Positions 43,745-54,973 of a DNA stretch of 64,000 nucleotides are shown one piece after another. Under the pieces are notes generated by a model that ran no database searches, was not told where the DNA came from, and worked only from the letters and a program-made list of their open reading frames with translations. The translations under genes and the position numbers were made by a program. The stretch comes from an uncultured Sphingorhabdus sp. (lineage in GTDB: Bacteria > Pseudomonadota > Alphaproteobacteria > Sphingomonadales > Sphingomonadaceae): NCBI GenBank assembly GCA_947492905.1, contig CANLOL010000001.1, positions 1,404,578 through 1,468,577 of the forward strand, given 5' to 3'. How positions within the stretch are numbered: position 1 is the first letter of the stretch; the number at the start of each line of letters is the position of its first letter.

Positions 43745-44920
43745 TTATTTTTTCGATGAACGCAGCAATGCCATAATCGCTTTGCCAATGGGGACGGGTG
43801 GTTTGCCCGATAAGATTCTTGTTTTATCCATAGCAGTGCTTTCCCCCGCATAAAAGCGTGAAATAAGGTCGGGGCTAAGTTTATAAAATCTTTCCAACAC
43901 TTTATAACGCTCATTTGGAACAGAAGCATGAAACAACATTTTGTTGAGCTTGCGATAAAAGCTGGTTTCATTCCAATGTGTATTGGCTCTTTTGCGCAAT
44001 ATGAAATTTAATCGATCACCGTCAAAATCATTTTGCTCTGTCAAAAATATTGCGGTGCGTACTGCATCGGGCAGAGTATAGCTGGTGACGCTATGGAAAA
44101 AACCGCCGCGCGCGCCAATCTTTGCAACGCGGCTGCTGCCTGATGCCCAATATTTGTCTAAATTACCATCCATTACCACCGGTAAAACGCCGCTTTCCTT
44201 GCGGATTACCTCTCTAACGTTCCAGCCATTAGCGCGGATATAATCTTCTATCCTCTGATCCATAGCATCGCTGTCGAGCGCGGGATCATCGCTATAATAT
44301 GTGTCCTCAACAAATAATTTATCCATCGAAAATGGCAATGTATAGACAAATCTATAGCCATCATATTGCGTTACTGTTGCATCCTTAATGATGGGGCGGC
44401 GTACCTCATGCGGGTCTTCCAATTGCAGCATATGGCCCGTAAATTTTTGCCATCCGCAATCAAGGTGATGCATATCGCCGCCGCCGCGCGCATCAATAAC
44501 GCCTTTGGCGTTAATCCTCTTGCCGCCTCTCATCACCACCAATCTTGGTGAGAGTGACTTTACCTCTTGCCCTAGCATGATGGATTCAGCCGATAATGTT
44601 TCCATTAAGACTTCATGCAATCTCTCTGACTCGATCGAATAATAAATGGAATCTAATGTGCGGCTATGCTCTGGGAAATGAACATCATATCCCGACCAGC
44701 CACAGGTCACGAGCGGTGCGGTTAGCCATCTATTTTCAGCATCAATATCCGATGCAAAAAAGCTCCATATATGATTACCGCCAAATGTATCGGCGCAATC
44801 AATCAAGACGATAGATAATTCGGGGCGCGATTTTGCCAGAGCCAAAGCCGCTAAGCCGCCGGATAATCCGCCGCCCACAATAGCAATATCGCATTTTATA
44901 TTATCTTGGTTCGCATCCAT
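43745..44920 (-). CDS. crtY: Lycopene beta-cyclase
   Basis: A 391-residue flavoprotein of the CrtY type that closes beta-ionone rings on lycopene to give beta-carotene. The dinucleotide-binding motif IAIVGGGLSGGLAALALAKS starts at residue 13; DARGGGDMHHLDCGWQKFTG and SRVAKIGARGGFFHSVTSYTLPDAV are conserved CrtY segments. It heads the crtY-crtI-crtB operon and is divergent from the hydroxylase-family gene at 45011; the 90-base gap should contain both promoters. Confidence 0.94.
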   Translation of the reverse strand: MDANQDNIKCDIAIVGGGLSGGLAALALAKSRPELSIVLIDCADTFGGNHIWSFFASDIDAENRWLTAPLVTCGWSGYDVHFPEHSRTLDSIYYSIESERLHEVLMETLSAESIMLGQEVKSLSPRLVVMRGGKRINAKGVIDARGGGDMHHLDCGWQKFTGHMLQLEDPHEVRRPIIKDATVTQYDGYRFVYTLPFSMDKLFVEDTYYSDDPALDSDAMDQRIEDYIRANGWNVREVIRKESGVLPVVMDGNLDKYWASGSSRVAKIGARGGFFHSVTSYTLPDAVRTAIFLTEQNDFDGDRLNFILRKRANTHWNETSFYRKLNKMLFHASVPNERYKVLERFYKLSPDLISRFYAGESTAMDKTRILSGKPPVPIGKAIMALLRSSKK

Positions 44921-45010
44921 GCGCAGCCTTTAGCCTAGCCTTTTATGCCAAGCAATATTTATATCAAAAGGGGCTATCGCTCTTTCATAATCATATTATA
45001 GGAAGATGGT

Positions 45011-45739
45011 ATGAATATTATCGCGGCTATTGCTATCTCTATCATTGCGATGAGCGCCATCATTGCTGTGCGCTATTATATTAGCAGCGGTTTTTTTGCA
45101 TGGCTGACATCGCGTAAATATGTCAATTATCATACAAAATTAACGCAGCAAATGAGCCGAGAGAAATATTATTCGCTATTATCAGCATTCATATATGGCG
45201 CGCCCGCTGGCATCGTTGCTTGGGGTTGGGATAATTTGGGATGGACATTGATTTACACCAATATGTCCGATTATCCGCTCTATTATATTCCCATCTCAAT
45301 TTTTCTAATCTTATTCGCCCATGATAGTTGGTTTTATTGGACGCATAGATGGATGCATATCCCCAAATGGTTCAAAATTGCCCATAGCACACATCATGAA
45401 AGCCGCCCTCCCACTGCATGGGCCGCCATGAGCTTTCACCCTATAGAGGCTATTACGGGCGCTATTTTCATTCCCATCATCGTATTTATCATACCCATTC
45501 ACTATTATGCATTGGGTTTGATATTATTCATCATGACATTCATGGGGGTCACCAACCATATGGGGTGGGATTTATTTCCAAAATCCATTGTTCATGGTAG
45601 GTTAGGACAATATTTGATAACAGCGACGCACCATCAAAAACATCATGATGATTATAAGGGCAATTATGGTTTATATTTTAGGTTCTGGGATAAAGTTTGC
45701 GGCACTGATATCGGGCTTGGCCATTTCAAGCATCGCTAG
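45011..45739 (+). CDS. Fatty acid hydroxylase/sterol desaturase family protein
   Basis: A 242-residue membrane di-iron enzyme. The eight-histidine pattern is complete: HDSWFYWTHRWMH (about 103-115), HSTHHES (about 122-128) and TATHHQKHHDDYKGNYG (about 208-224). Four to five hydrophobic segments surround these. It is longer than a typical CrtZ (about 160-175 residues). Its place beside crtY suggests action on carotenoids (ring hydroxylation) or membrane lipids, but the sequence does not decide. The DUF2141 gene starts inside its 3' end. Confidence 0.88.
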   Translation: MNIIAAIAISIIAMSAIIAVRYYISSGFFAWLTSRKYVNYHTKLTQQMSREKYYSLLSAFIYGAPAGIVAWGWDNLGWTLIYTNMSDYPLYYIPISIFLILFAHDSWFYWTHRWMHIPKWFKIAHSTHHESRPPTAWAAMSFHPIEAITGAIFIPIIVFIIPIHYYALGLILFIMTFMGVTNHMGWDLFPKSIVHGRLGQYLITATHHQKHHDDYKGNYGLYFRFWDKVCGTDIGLGHFKHR

Positions 45740-46181
45740 TTCCTCAATGGCGATGGTACCAATGGCGATGGTACCAATGGCGATGGCACAAAGCGCCCCT
45801 GCGGCACAAAAAGCATCGGTAACCGTCAACATATCTGGACTACGCAGCACAAAGGGGCATATTTTAGTGTGCCTGAGCAGCAATAAAAAAGAATTTCCCG
45901 ATTGCCGCAAAGATGCAAATGCCCGTAAGAAAAAAATCCTTGCGAAAAATAATAGCAAAGTGGTCTTTAATAATGTGAACCCCGGCGTTTATGCGCTTGC
46001 GCTGGTGCATGATAAAAATAGCAATGACAAAATGGATATTGCCCTGTTCCTTCCCAAAGAAGGCTTTGGCATGTCCAATAATCCCAAAGTGCGCGCGGGC
46101 AAACCCAAGTTTAAAAATTCTCAATTTACCGTTGGCACTGCTAATGTCGTGAAAAACATCACGATGAAATATATTCTGTAA
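45666..46181 (+). CDS. DUF2141 exported protein
   Basis: A 171-residue protein with a long signal peptide (residues 1-42) followed by a DUF2141 beta-sandwich domain (VTVNISGLRSTKGHILVCL, then VFNNVNPGVYALALVHDKNSNDKMD). I place the start at the ATG at 45666, since AAGGG lies five bases upstream; this overlaps the hydroxylase gene by 74 bases in another frame. Residues 29-41 contain the tandem MAMVP-MAMVP-MAMA repeat. DUF2141 genes often sit beside carotenoid genes in sphingomonads; function is unknown. Confidence 0.8.
   Translation: MVYILGSGIKFAALISGLAISSIASSSMAMVPMAMVPMAMAQSAPAAQKASVTVNISGLRSTKGHILVCLSSNKKEFPDCRKDANARKKKILAKNNSKVVFNNVNPGVYALALVHDKNSNDKMDIALFLPKEGFGMSNNPKVRAGKPKFKNSQFTVGTANVVKNITMKYIL
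45745..45786 (+). repeat. 15-base tandem repeat in a signal peptide
   Basis: CAATGGCGATGGTAC occurs twice in full and a third time over 12 bases, encoding MAMVP repeats within the DUF2141 signal peptide. It begins right after the hydroxylase stop. Confidence 0.9.
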
Positions 46182-46318
46182 TCTACAGCGAAACATATTT
46201 CATAATAGGCATGGGAATTTAGCTGTAATCGGCAGAAAGAGTAGCATATTTATATTGGATATTCCGCCAGACGCCGTTAAGGTCTGATAATATTAGTAAC
46301 TAGCCCCTAAGAGAGATT

Positions 46319-47329
46319 ATGCGCCCCCACATATATTCAATCACCCTATTATCATCAATTTTGGTTGCCAGTAGCCTGTTTGCCAGCCCTGCATTAGCCA
46401 ATGAAATTGAGCGCGCCGATACGCCGCTGCCAAACCATCAAAGCGATGCGGTTACGCCCGATATAAATATAGACACTCTATCGCAAGCATTGGCCAATCA
46501 GCAGCAATCAGATAATGCGGCTGGTGCGCCATCTAATAGCGCTGCTGGCCCACCCGATAATATCCCAGATCCCAATGGTGATTTTCTCCTTATCGGTATT
46601 GGTGTTGGTATAACCACCGATTATGCAGGCGCTGATAATTATGATTTCCTGCCCGTGCCCCAAGCCCTTGGCAGCTATAAAGGCATAGGCTTTATCAGCC
46701 GCGGCCCTGGCCTAGCATTTGATGTTGTACCCGATAAAAAAGACGCAAAGGTCGATTTAATATTCGGACCGCAATTTCGTTTTCGTGCTGATCGCAACAA
46801 TAGCGATAATATCGAAGATGCGCAGGTCGCTGCCTTAGAAGAGCTTGATACTGCCGTTGAATTGGGCGTGTCGGCTGGTTTTCAGGTGAATAAATTATTG
46901 TCAGATTTTGATAATGTGACGGTTTGGGTCGATGCATTATGGGATGTTGCGGGCGCTCATGGCGGCGCGATTATCTCTCCCGCTGTGACCTATTCCACCC
47001 CCTTAAGCACGGGCATTGTCGCGCGATTAACAACGGGCATTACCTATGCCAGCGATGATTTTGTCGATACATATTCATCGATTAACGCCGCGAATAGCTT
47101 GGCCAGTGGATTGCCGACATTCCAAGGCGAGGGCGGTATAAGGGATGTGAACGGCAGCCTCTTAATGGCCTTTGATTTGGATGGCGATGTGCGCAATGGC
47201 GGCTGGAGTATCTTCGCCCTTGGCAATTATTCGCGCTTGCTGGGTGATACAGCCGACAGCCCGATTGTGACCGAAACGGGCAGCCCCAACCAATTCTTTG
47301 GCGCGTTTGGTATTGGCTATAGTTTTTAG
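46319..47329 (+). CDS. MipA/OmpV family outer membrane protein
   Basis: A 336-residue protein with a signal peptide (residues 1-27, FASPALA) and a Gln/Asn/Pro-rich linker to about residue 85. From LIGIGVGITTDYAGADNYDFLPVP on it matches MipA/OmpV, a 12-strand outer-membrane barrel; the final aromatic GAFGIGYSF is a barrel-insertion signature. MipA binds lytic transglycosylase and PBP in E. coli; OmpV-like porins have other roles. Function here is not known. Confidence 0.88.
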   Translation: MRPHIYSITLLSSILVASSLFASPALANEIERADTPLPNHQSDAVTPDINIDTLSQALANQQQSDNAAGAPSNSAAGPPDNIPDPNGDFLLIGIGVGITTDYAGADNYDFLPVPQALGSYKGIGFISRGPGLAFDVVPDKKDAKVDLIFGPQFRFRADRNNSDNIEDAQVAALEELDTAVELGVSAGFQVNKLLSDFDNVTVWVDALWDVAGAHGGAIISPAVTYSTPLSTGIVARLTTGITYASDDFVDTYSSINAANSLASGLPTFQGEGGIRDVNGSLLMAFDLDGDVRNGGWSIFALGNYSRLLGDTADSPIVTETGSPNQFFGAFGIGYSF

Positions 47330-47333
47330 GGGA

Positions 47334-49037
47334 TTAAAGTGATTTGCTAACTAACTGAACAACATCATCTATCAATTTGACAAGAGTTGGATTAGTGTAG
47401 GCTGTTATAACAAATTGTTTCAGTTCTGGCGCATTATGTTTAATATATTCTAGGATAACCAAGTATTTTGAAGTTTTAACCAGAGTTTTTCCTAATTCTT
47501 TTTCAGCTCCATCTCTTATGTTAGAAGCTGATTTTTTAACTTCTTTCAATACGCCCCGTGCCACCGTCATCAAAGCCGCTACAAAGTTACGTATTATTTT
47601 ATTTATTTCGATCAGTTTCTGTTGAGCATATGTAGTGTTTGCGTCAATTTGATAAGTTTCCACTATTTGATTTAAATCTGTTCTAACGATCTCGGTGGAT
47701 ATATCTTTATCATCAGCGGCTGCCTCTGTTATCGATTTAGATAATTGGGCTTCTTGAGCAGCATTTTGCACTTCTTTTTGAGGCGGTATTCTCTCATCAC
47801 GCTGGCGAAGACCATCATCATCAAAAGCAAAATTATTGAAAAGGCTAAGCACGCCTTTCAATCTTAGGGCTATGGCATTCTCTAATTTATCGGGGTCATA
47901 GTCTGGCGATTGAATGGCTATCTCATGCAATTCAAAAATCTCTCTAAGATTTGTTCCATCACGCCATATATTATAGGCTAATGCTTGTTCAAAATCTTCA
48001 GGTAATGAACTTAAAAAATCATCTAATGCTTCTTTTAAGTTGCCTCCAAGACGTTGTCCTTCTTGGCGTAATTTTTCAACTTTCTTGCGCAAATCAGCAT
48101 AGCTTTGCCGTGCATCAGGAACATCACGTAATCTATTATCTGGCGTAGCTGGAGCACGATCAATTTTACCATCATCTCTGGGTGCGAATGACGTAACACT
48201 TGTTTCTTGTGGAGGTATATTCTCTTCATCGAGAACATCTTCACCAATTCCATCATTTTCTTGCTCATACCGTTCTTGGGCGCGCTGTCTTGCTTCACGG
48301 AGCCATTCACCAAGCTGAGCATTGACATATTCAGGGCCTTTATCCCAAAATTCTTCATCTGTTGCATCGGCAAGTTTAATGAGGATGGCTTTATCTTCTG
48401 TGCGGTCAATATCATGCGGGATATCAAAACCCGAATCTTTACCAAGCAATCTCCGCTCATACCAATCAATCCAATGAATGAAATTGTTGTTGATTTCTAG
48501 CAGGTTAGATCTGGTTTTTTGCCATTGATGTAAAATTTCCGATGCAACGTTTTGTGAAGACCATAAAGGTGCAGATGTTAAATTCATAGCTGGATATTTG
48601 GCACTGCTTCTTTCTAAGAATTTGATATCATCTTCAATGCTGAGCCAGATAAATTCAACTTCAGGGGTAACTGCCCTAGCAGCAAAAAAAGTAGTAGAGG
48701 TAGCAGCGGCGCGATTATTGCGATAAGCAGTTTCATTGGCACAGTAAATAGCAAAAATGGCATCATGGGCGCTAGAATTTCCTGTTGTTGCTGCAGAGTC
48801 AATTATGCTAGCATTACGAAAATGAATACGATAAGATGTTATATTACCTGCGGCCCATGAGATCAATGTGCTACTTAAAAGTGCAAGAGTAAAATCATCA
48901 TATTCAATAACAAACTCATCGGTCAGTGCAATCGGTAAAACCCTTAAAGCTGCGCGCGCTGCAATCACTAGCGCCCAATCTTTGGGCTTATCATCTAGCC
49001 AATCTTCTAATTCTGCGCGTGATGTTATCTTTACCAT
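47334..49037 (-). CDS. Large protein of unknown function
   Basis: A 567-residue soluble protein with no domain I can name. The N-terminal third (MVKITSRAELEDWLDDKPKDW, then VIAARAALRVLPIAL) recalls conserved hypothetical proteins of alphaproteobacteria. Residues about 240-320 are charged and disordered (QERYEQENDGIGEDVLDEEN). The C-terminal 250 residues are strongly helical with heptad-like stretches (YADLRKKVEKLRQEGQRLG) and a hydrophobic final helix pair. I start at the ATG at 49037, preceded by GGTGAG, instead of 49076. It stands alone between mipA and thiC and has AT-richer codons than both. Confidence 0.7.
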   Translation of the reverse strand: MVKITSRAELEDWLDDKPKDWALVIAARAALRVLPIALTDEFVIEYDDFTLALLSSTLISWAAGNITSYRIHFRNASIIDSAATTGNSSAHDAIFAIYCANETAYRNNRAAATSTTFFAARAVTPEVEFIWLSIEDDIKFLERSSAKYPAMNLTSAPLWSSQNVASEILHQWQKTRSNLLEINNNFIHWIDWYERRLLGKDSGFDIPHDIDRTEDKAILIKLADATDEEFWDKGPEYVNAQLGEWLREARQRAQERYEQENDGIGEDVLDEENIPPQETSVTSFAPRDDGKIDRAPATPDNRLRDVPDARQSYADLRKKVEKLRQEGQRLGGNLKEALDDFLSSLPEDFEQALAYNIWRDGTNLREIFELHEIAIQSPDYDPDKLENAIALRLKGVLSLFNNFAFDDDGLRQRDERIPPQKEVQNAAQEAQLSKSITEAAADDKDISTEIVRTDLNQIVETYQIDANTTYAQQKLIEINKIIRNFVAALMTVARGVLKEVKKSASNIRDGAEKELGKTLVKTSKYLVILEYIKHNAPELKQFVITAYTNPTLVKLIDDVVQLVSKSL

Positions 49038-49140
49038 AAACTCACCATCACCAAACATTCCCTCTAACGCAAGCAAAACATAATGCTCTATGTTTTGGGC
49101 TGGACCTTAGGGCGGCAAAGGCCTATCAAACATTATCCCC

Positions 49141-51246
<2,106 letters not shown>

Positions 51247-51247
<1 letters not shown>

Positions 51248-52296
51248 TGATTATTCGATCATTAGTCGCGCAAGGAGTTGAAGGGCAACCAAGTTTATTG
51301 GACGAACTTACAGATGTGATTGAGGAATATGAATTTGATCGATTAGATGTCGCTGTAGCTTACGCTACTGATTCCGGCTTAACAGCATTGAAATCGATAA
51401 CTGGTGAGTGGCCAGAATTGACCCGCTGGGTGGTAGGGTTGGATGATGCAATTACTCAACCAACTGCTATTGAAAAACTTACTCTGTTGGAAGATGTGGA
51501 AATACGCTTAGCACGACTTCTTCCTCAAAGAAGATTCCACCCGAAGTTGTATTGCTACTGGTCGTCGAAGAACCCTGCTGCTTGCATAGCTGCAATTGGC
51601 TCGGCCAATATGACTGAATATGGATTGAAGCGGAACGGCGAAATTGCGGTTTTGCTTGAGGCCGAGTCCGAGGAAGACACTGATCAATTGAAGCAGGCTT
51701 GGGAAAGTTTGAATTCACTTGGTACAGATATTGATGATGTTGACTTAGTTGAATATCGCGAAGCATATGACCGAGTTCGAAAAGCACGGCGACGCATCAA
51801 GTTTAAGGACGATTTGCCCGAAACCCCCGAAGCAGAAGAAGGCAATTCATTTCAGTCTCAAATTGTTGAAGGTGCGCCCAATTTTTGGCTGGAAATTGGA
51901 TCGGCCGTTGGAGGGCGTGAATTAGAGCTTCCAAAAGCCGTTCTTCCATTTTTCGATGTACCGTCCTACGCGCATGAGTCCTTACGAAGTTTTATCCTCC
52001 CCAATGGGATTGAAGTTACGCTTCGATTAATTGATAGAGCCCAAAATGGTATGTGGCGACTTGAATTTTCCGCAGATTCAATCGAAGCAATTTGCAATAG
52101 GCGCTCTTTTCGCCAATTAGATGGTACTGCGCGGTCGGATTTGATCTTGCATCTCCAGCGAGAAGGTGATGCTCTTCGCGCGCAAACGGTGCTGGTTGAC
52201 AGCGATCAAGCTGTGTTGCTTGTTCAACGTTCTGCTGACGACGGATTTCAAGATTCAACAGTTGGTGCTGGCAGCCGAAACTACGGCTTTTTTTAA
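51247..52296 (+). CDS. Probable PLD-family restriction endonuclease
   Basis: A 349-residue protein with a phospholipase D-like nuclease domain: RRFHPKLYCYW (HxK, His98 and Lys100), GSANMTEYG (118-126) and NGEIAVLL (Glu132). That is the HxK-GSxN-E pattern of metal-independent PLD nucleases such as BfiI and NgoFVII. One half-site per chain implies a dimer. The C-terminal 150 residues, ending SRNYGFF, are likely a DNA-recognition domain. The neighbouring convergent DNA methyltransferase makes a restriction role likely. The ATG overlaps the thiC TGA by one base, so it may also be exposed to thiC transcription. Confidence 0.78.
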
Positions 52297-53153
52297 CGAA
52301 CTACTTTAGTTTTGATGCCTACTCGCTGTAACCGTTCACTTGCTAATTTAACATAATCTATCATATCGTCCTTGAACAAGTGGACTTCTTGATTTTTTTC
52401 AATCCCGATGAATTTTCTGTTTTCCATAGCAGCCGCCACTAAAAAACTACCGCTACCAAATGCATTATCAAGAACAGTATCGCCCTCATTTGAATATGTT
52501 TTGACCAAGTAGCGCCCTAGTCCAACGGGTTTTTGGGTAGGATGCCATACACTTCGCTCTGGTTCACTCTCTGCTGTCTTGAAATAGATGATATCTGACG
52601 GGTATCGCTTACCAGAACTTTTTACATGGACAGGAGAAAAGTCACCATAACTACCTGATAACTGATTCTTTCGTGTCCCTTTATCGTATGGAAGCCCATC
52701 TGACATTTGCGGATTGTATGTTGGCGGCTTGTTGTAGAAAACGCATATATCCTCATGCTTGCGTAGCGGTTGTTTTTTTGCATTCAGAAAATTTGTAGAT
52801 TTGGATTTTTCCCAAACAATTTTATACTTAAACCACTCTTCATTTGAAAGGATCAGTTTAGCTGTAAATACACCTTGGGCAGTAAGAACAATCGCACCTT
52901 TTGGTTTGATTATACGTTTATAATGATCCCAAAGTTGTTCTAAATCGATTACAGAGTCCCAGCGGTTTTGTGTTGTTCCATAAGGGAGGTCGCAAAGTAT
53001 TAAATTTACAGATTGATCAGGAATTTTTTTAAGAACTTCTATACAATCGCCTTCGAAAATTGTGTTAATGAACTGTGATTGCTCATCAGATGTCGATGCA
53101 AGCTCTTGCTCTTGTATGTCAAAGTTATCTCGAAGTACGGCAAGATTATCCAT
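52293..53153 (-). CDS. DNA methyltransferase, beta class (N6-adenine or N4-cytosine)
   Basis: A 286-residue modification enzyme. Motif IV is LCDLPYG (Asp55-Leu-Pro-Tyr58), a DLPY variant of DPPY; target recognition region about 110-200; motif X-like VWHPTQKPVGLG; motif I is NAFGSGSF (from 232) near the C-terminus. Motif IV before motif I puts it in the beta class. It converges with the PLD nuclease (4-base overlap) and should protect the same site. I start at the ATG at 53153, which has GGAG seven bases upstream. Codon use is markedly more AT-rich than that of thiC, which suggests transfer. Confidence 0.88.
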   Translation of the reverse strand: MDNLAVLRDNFDIQEQELASTSDEQSQFINTIFEGDCIEVLKKIPDQSVNLILCDLPYGTTQNRWDSVIDLEQLWDHYKRIIKPKGAIVLTAQGVFTAKLILSNEEWFKYKIVWEKSKSTNFLNAKKQPLRKHEDICVFYNKPPTYNPQMSDGLPYDKGTRKNQLSGSYGDFSPVHVKSSGKRYPSDIIYFKTAESEPERSVWHPTQKPVGLGRYLVKTYSNEGDTVLDNAFGSGSFLVAAAMENRKFIGIEKNQEVHLFKDDMIDYVKLASERLQRVGIKTKVVR

Positions 53154-53413
53154 TGGTTTTCTCCATTTTTTGAACATATACTGATCAAATTTTAATCGCA
53201 ACCTCTATTAGGGTTTTGATCAAAGTTGCGATCTAAACCTAATTCAACTCTTGTCAATAGAAGGCATCTGTGGGGTAATTTTCTCTACTTTCCAATTTCA
53301 GTGTTATGGATGTCTCTCGCCCTGTGAACTCTACACACCCCCAAAAAAAACCAAGAGAGTTTACAATCGCGCAATAGTCTCTACACTTCATCCCACAGAA
53401 ATAGGGGGATAAT

Positions 53414-54274
53414 ATGAAACATATTTTGCGCGCAATAGCGGCGGGCGCTTGCGTCATCGGCCTGAGCATGGCGGCGCCAGCGATGGCACTGACCAAGCAA
53501 AAAGTCACTGTTGTAGGTATCCCCGATGATGCAGAGCGTATTAATGGCACGCGCTGTGTCATGCCCAATGTCTGCGCGAATAAAGAGGGTATTTTCAAAT
53601 ATGACCCCGGTGTTTGGGGCGTGCCAAAGCTGCGCACCGGCGATGTGGTGCTGCGCGATGGAACAAAGATTGCGGGCCGCGTCGCGATGATAAATTATAC
53701 CTCTGATTGGGGGTTTGTGAAACGCGCTATTGTCATGGTGCCAGAGGGAGAGGCCGACGCGATATTCATCAATTCTGCTGATGCGTTGCTGATTACGCAG
53801 CAAAAGAAAGATGAGACATTGGTCTATGATGCTTATGATGGATATTATTTAGAGCGGCTGGTTTCTGGCCCTATGCGCCTGTCGTTTAATCCTGCGGCAG
53901 GGACCAATGGCAAAGTTTCAAAATTCATTCCGCCCGCTATCATTAACAATGCTTCGGGGGCTGTTGGACGAGAGGCCGTTATCGCGGCGCTGCGCGATGG
54001 CAAAACGGTTGATGAAAGCCTATCCGCTGGGGAATCGGTTGGCACGGTATTGGGACAAGCATTGTCATCGATAGAGATTACCGAGAAGGAATATTTGCTC
54101 TATGATGAAGCGAAAGATCAATTGAGCGCCATCACCAAGGCCAATTATCCAACGGTGATGCAATCTTTATTTAGCGGGTGCGCAACGGCCGATGCAAAAC
54201 AGGTGAAATCTTTCGCCAAAAAATATAAAAAAATCCAAGATGCGATTGTCTATTTTAACGCAAATTGCGCTTAA
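53414..54274 (+). CDS. Exported protein of unknown function
   Basis: A 286-residue protein with a Sec signal peptide (residues 1-25, MAAPAMA). The mature part carries four to five cysteines (RCVMPNVCANKEG; SGCATADA; NANCA at the end), which probably pair in the periplasm. No domain is recognised. A monocistronic unit with AGGGGGATAAT before the ATG. Confidence 0.65.
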   Translation: MKHILRAIAAGACVIGLSMAAPAMALTKQKVTVVGIPDDAERINGTRCVMPNVCANKEGIFKYDPGVWGVPKLRTGDVVLRDGTKIAGRVAMINYTSDWGFVKRAIVMVPEGEADAIFINSADALLITQQKKDETLVYDAYDGYYLERLVSGPMRLSFNPAAGTNGKVSKFIPPAIINNASGAVGREAVIAALRDGKTVDESLSAGESVGTVLGQALSSIEITEKEYLLYDEAKDQLSAITKANYPTVMQSLFSGCATADAKQVKSFAKKYKKIQDAIVYFNANCA

Positions 54275-54417
54275 ATTGCTGCTGAAAAATTTGTTTAGGC
54301 CGATTGTCACCGCATAACGACAATATGGCGACAAATTGTCACAAATGTACGATTTATGAGTGACATATTGGTACTTATTTGCGCGCGCAAAATTGGTTTT
54401 AAGACAGTTGATGGCGC

Positions 54418-54939
54418 TTAATATTTCCAGCGTTCGGTCAACATTTCGGCCTTGCCATCTTTATATGAAATCTCAGCAGAGGGTTCTTTCGGTTTGCCGT
54501 CTTCGAACAATTCATAGATGATTGTGCCGTCATTTTGTAGACTTTCGATAACGCGCACTGGTGTGAATAATGTGTCAGGAGCAGCCGATTTTGCATCGGC
54601 GGGAACTTCGGCCCAATCTATGTCGCGCTGCACCTCTACCACGGTATAGCTGCCATTTTCTTCGAGCATATCCAATTCAACTTCGCTGCCATCGGGGCGG
54701 GTGCCTTCGACATCAAAAAAGACCAATCCATCACGCTCTTTGCGCTCTACTTCGGCGATATTCATGCCGGGTATTTTGGCCTCTGCTGCGGTACGCACGC
54801 CTTCTGGGATATCGGTTTCATTAACATCATCAATTTGCGTCTCAGGGCCTTCTGCTAATGTTCCATCATCAGAGCAAGCCATCAAAGACAGGCTGAAAAT
54901 AGCTATAGGTAAGGCTTTTTGGGTAAAGATTTTCTTCAT
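54418..54939 (-). CDS. PepSY-like lipoprotein
   Basis: A 173-residue lipoprotein (lipobox LMAC, Cys22). The region PEGVRTAAEAKIPGMNIAEVERKERDGLVFFDVEGTRPDGSEVEL has the PepSY-like/DUF2874 pattern: a helix followed by a beta sheet, with a second partial unit after it. Such domains are thought to inhibit peptidases or sense envelope conditions. It lies 34 bases after the gene at 54974 on the same strand, so the two are probably one transcript. Confidence 0.7.
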   Translation of the reverse strand: MKKIFTQKALPIAIFSLSLMACSDDGTLAEGPETQIDDVNETDIPEGVRTAAEAKIPGMNIAEVERKERDGLVFFDVEGTRPDGSEVELDMLEENGSYTVVEVQRDIDWAEVPADAKSAAPDTLFTPVRVIESLQNDGTIIYELFEDGKPKEPSAEISYKDGKAEMLTERWKY

Positions 54940-54973
54940 GGCATAGTCCTAATATTGGTTATTCATCTCTATA

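Noticed and set aside
54301-54345. Palindrome GACAAATTGTC with nearby TTGTCAC and GACAA copies
   Set aside because: It lies between two convergent gene ends, not in a promoter, and is short and AT-rich; could be chance or part of a terminator.
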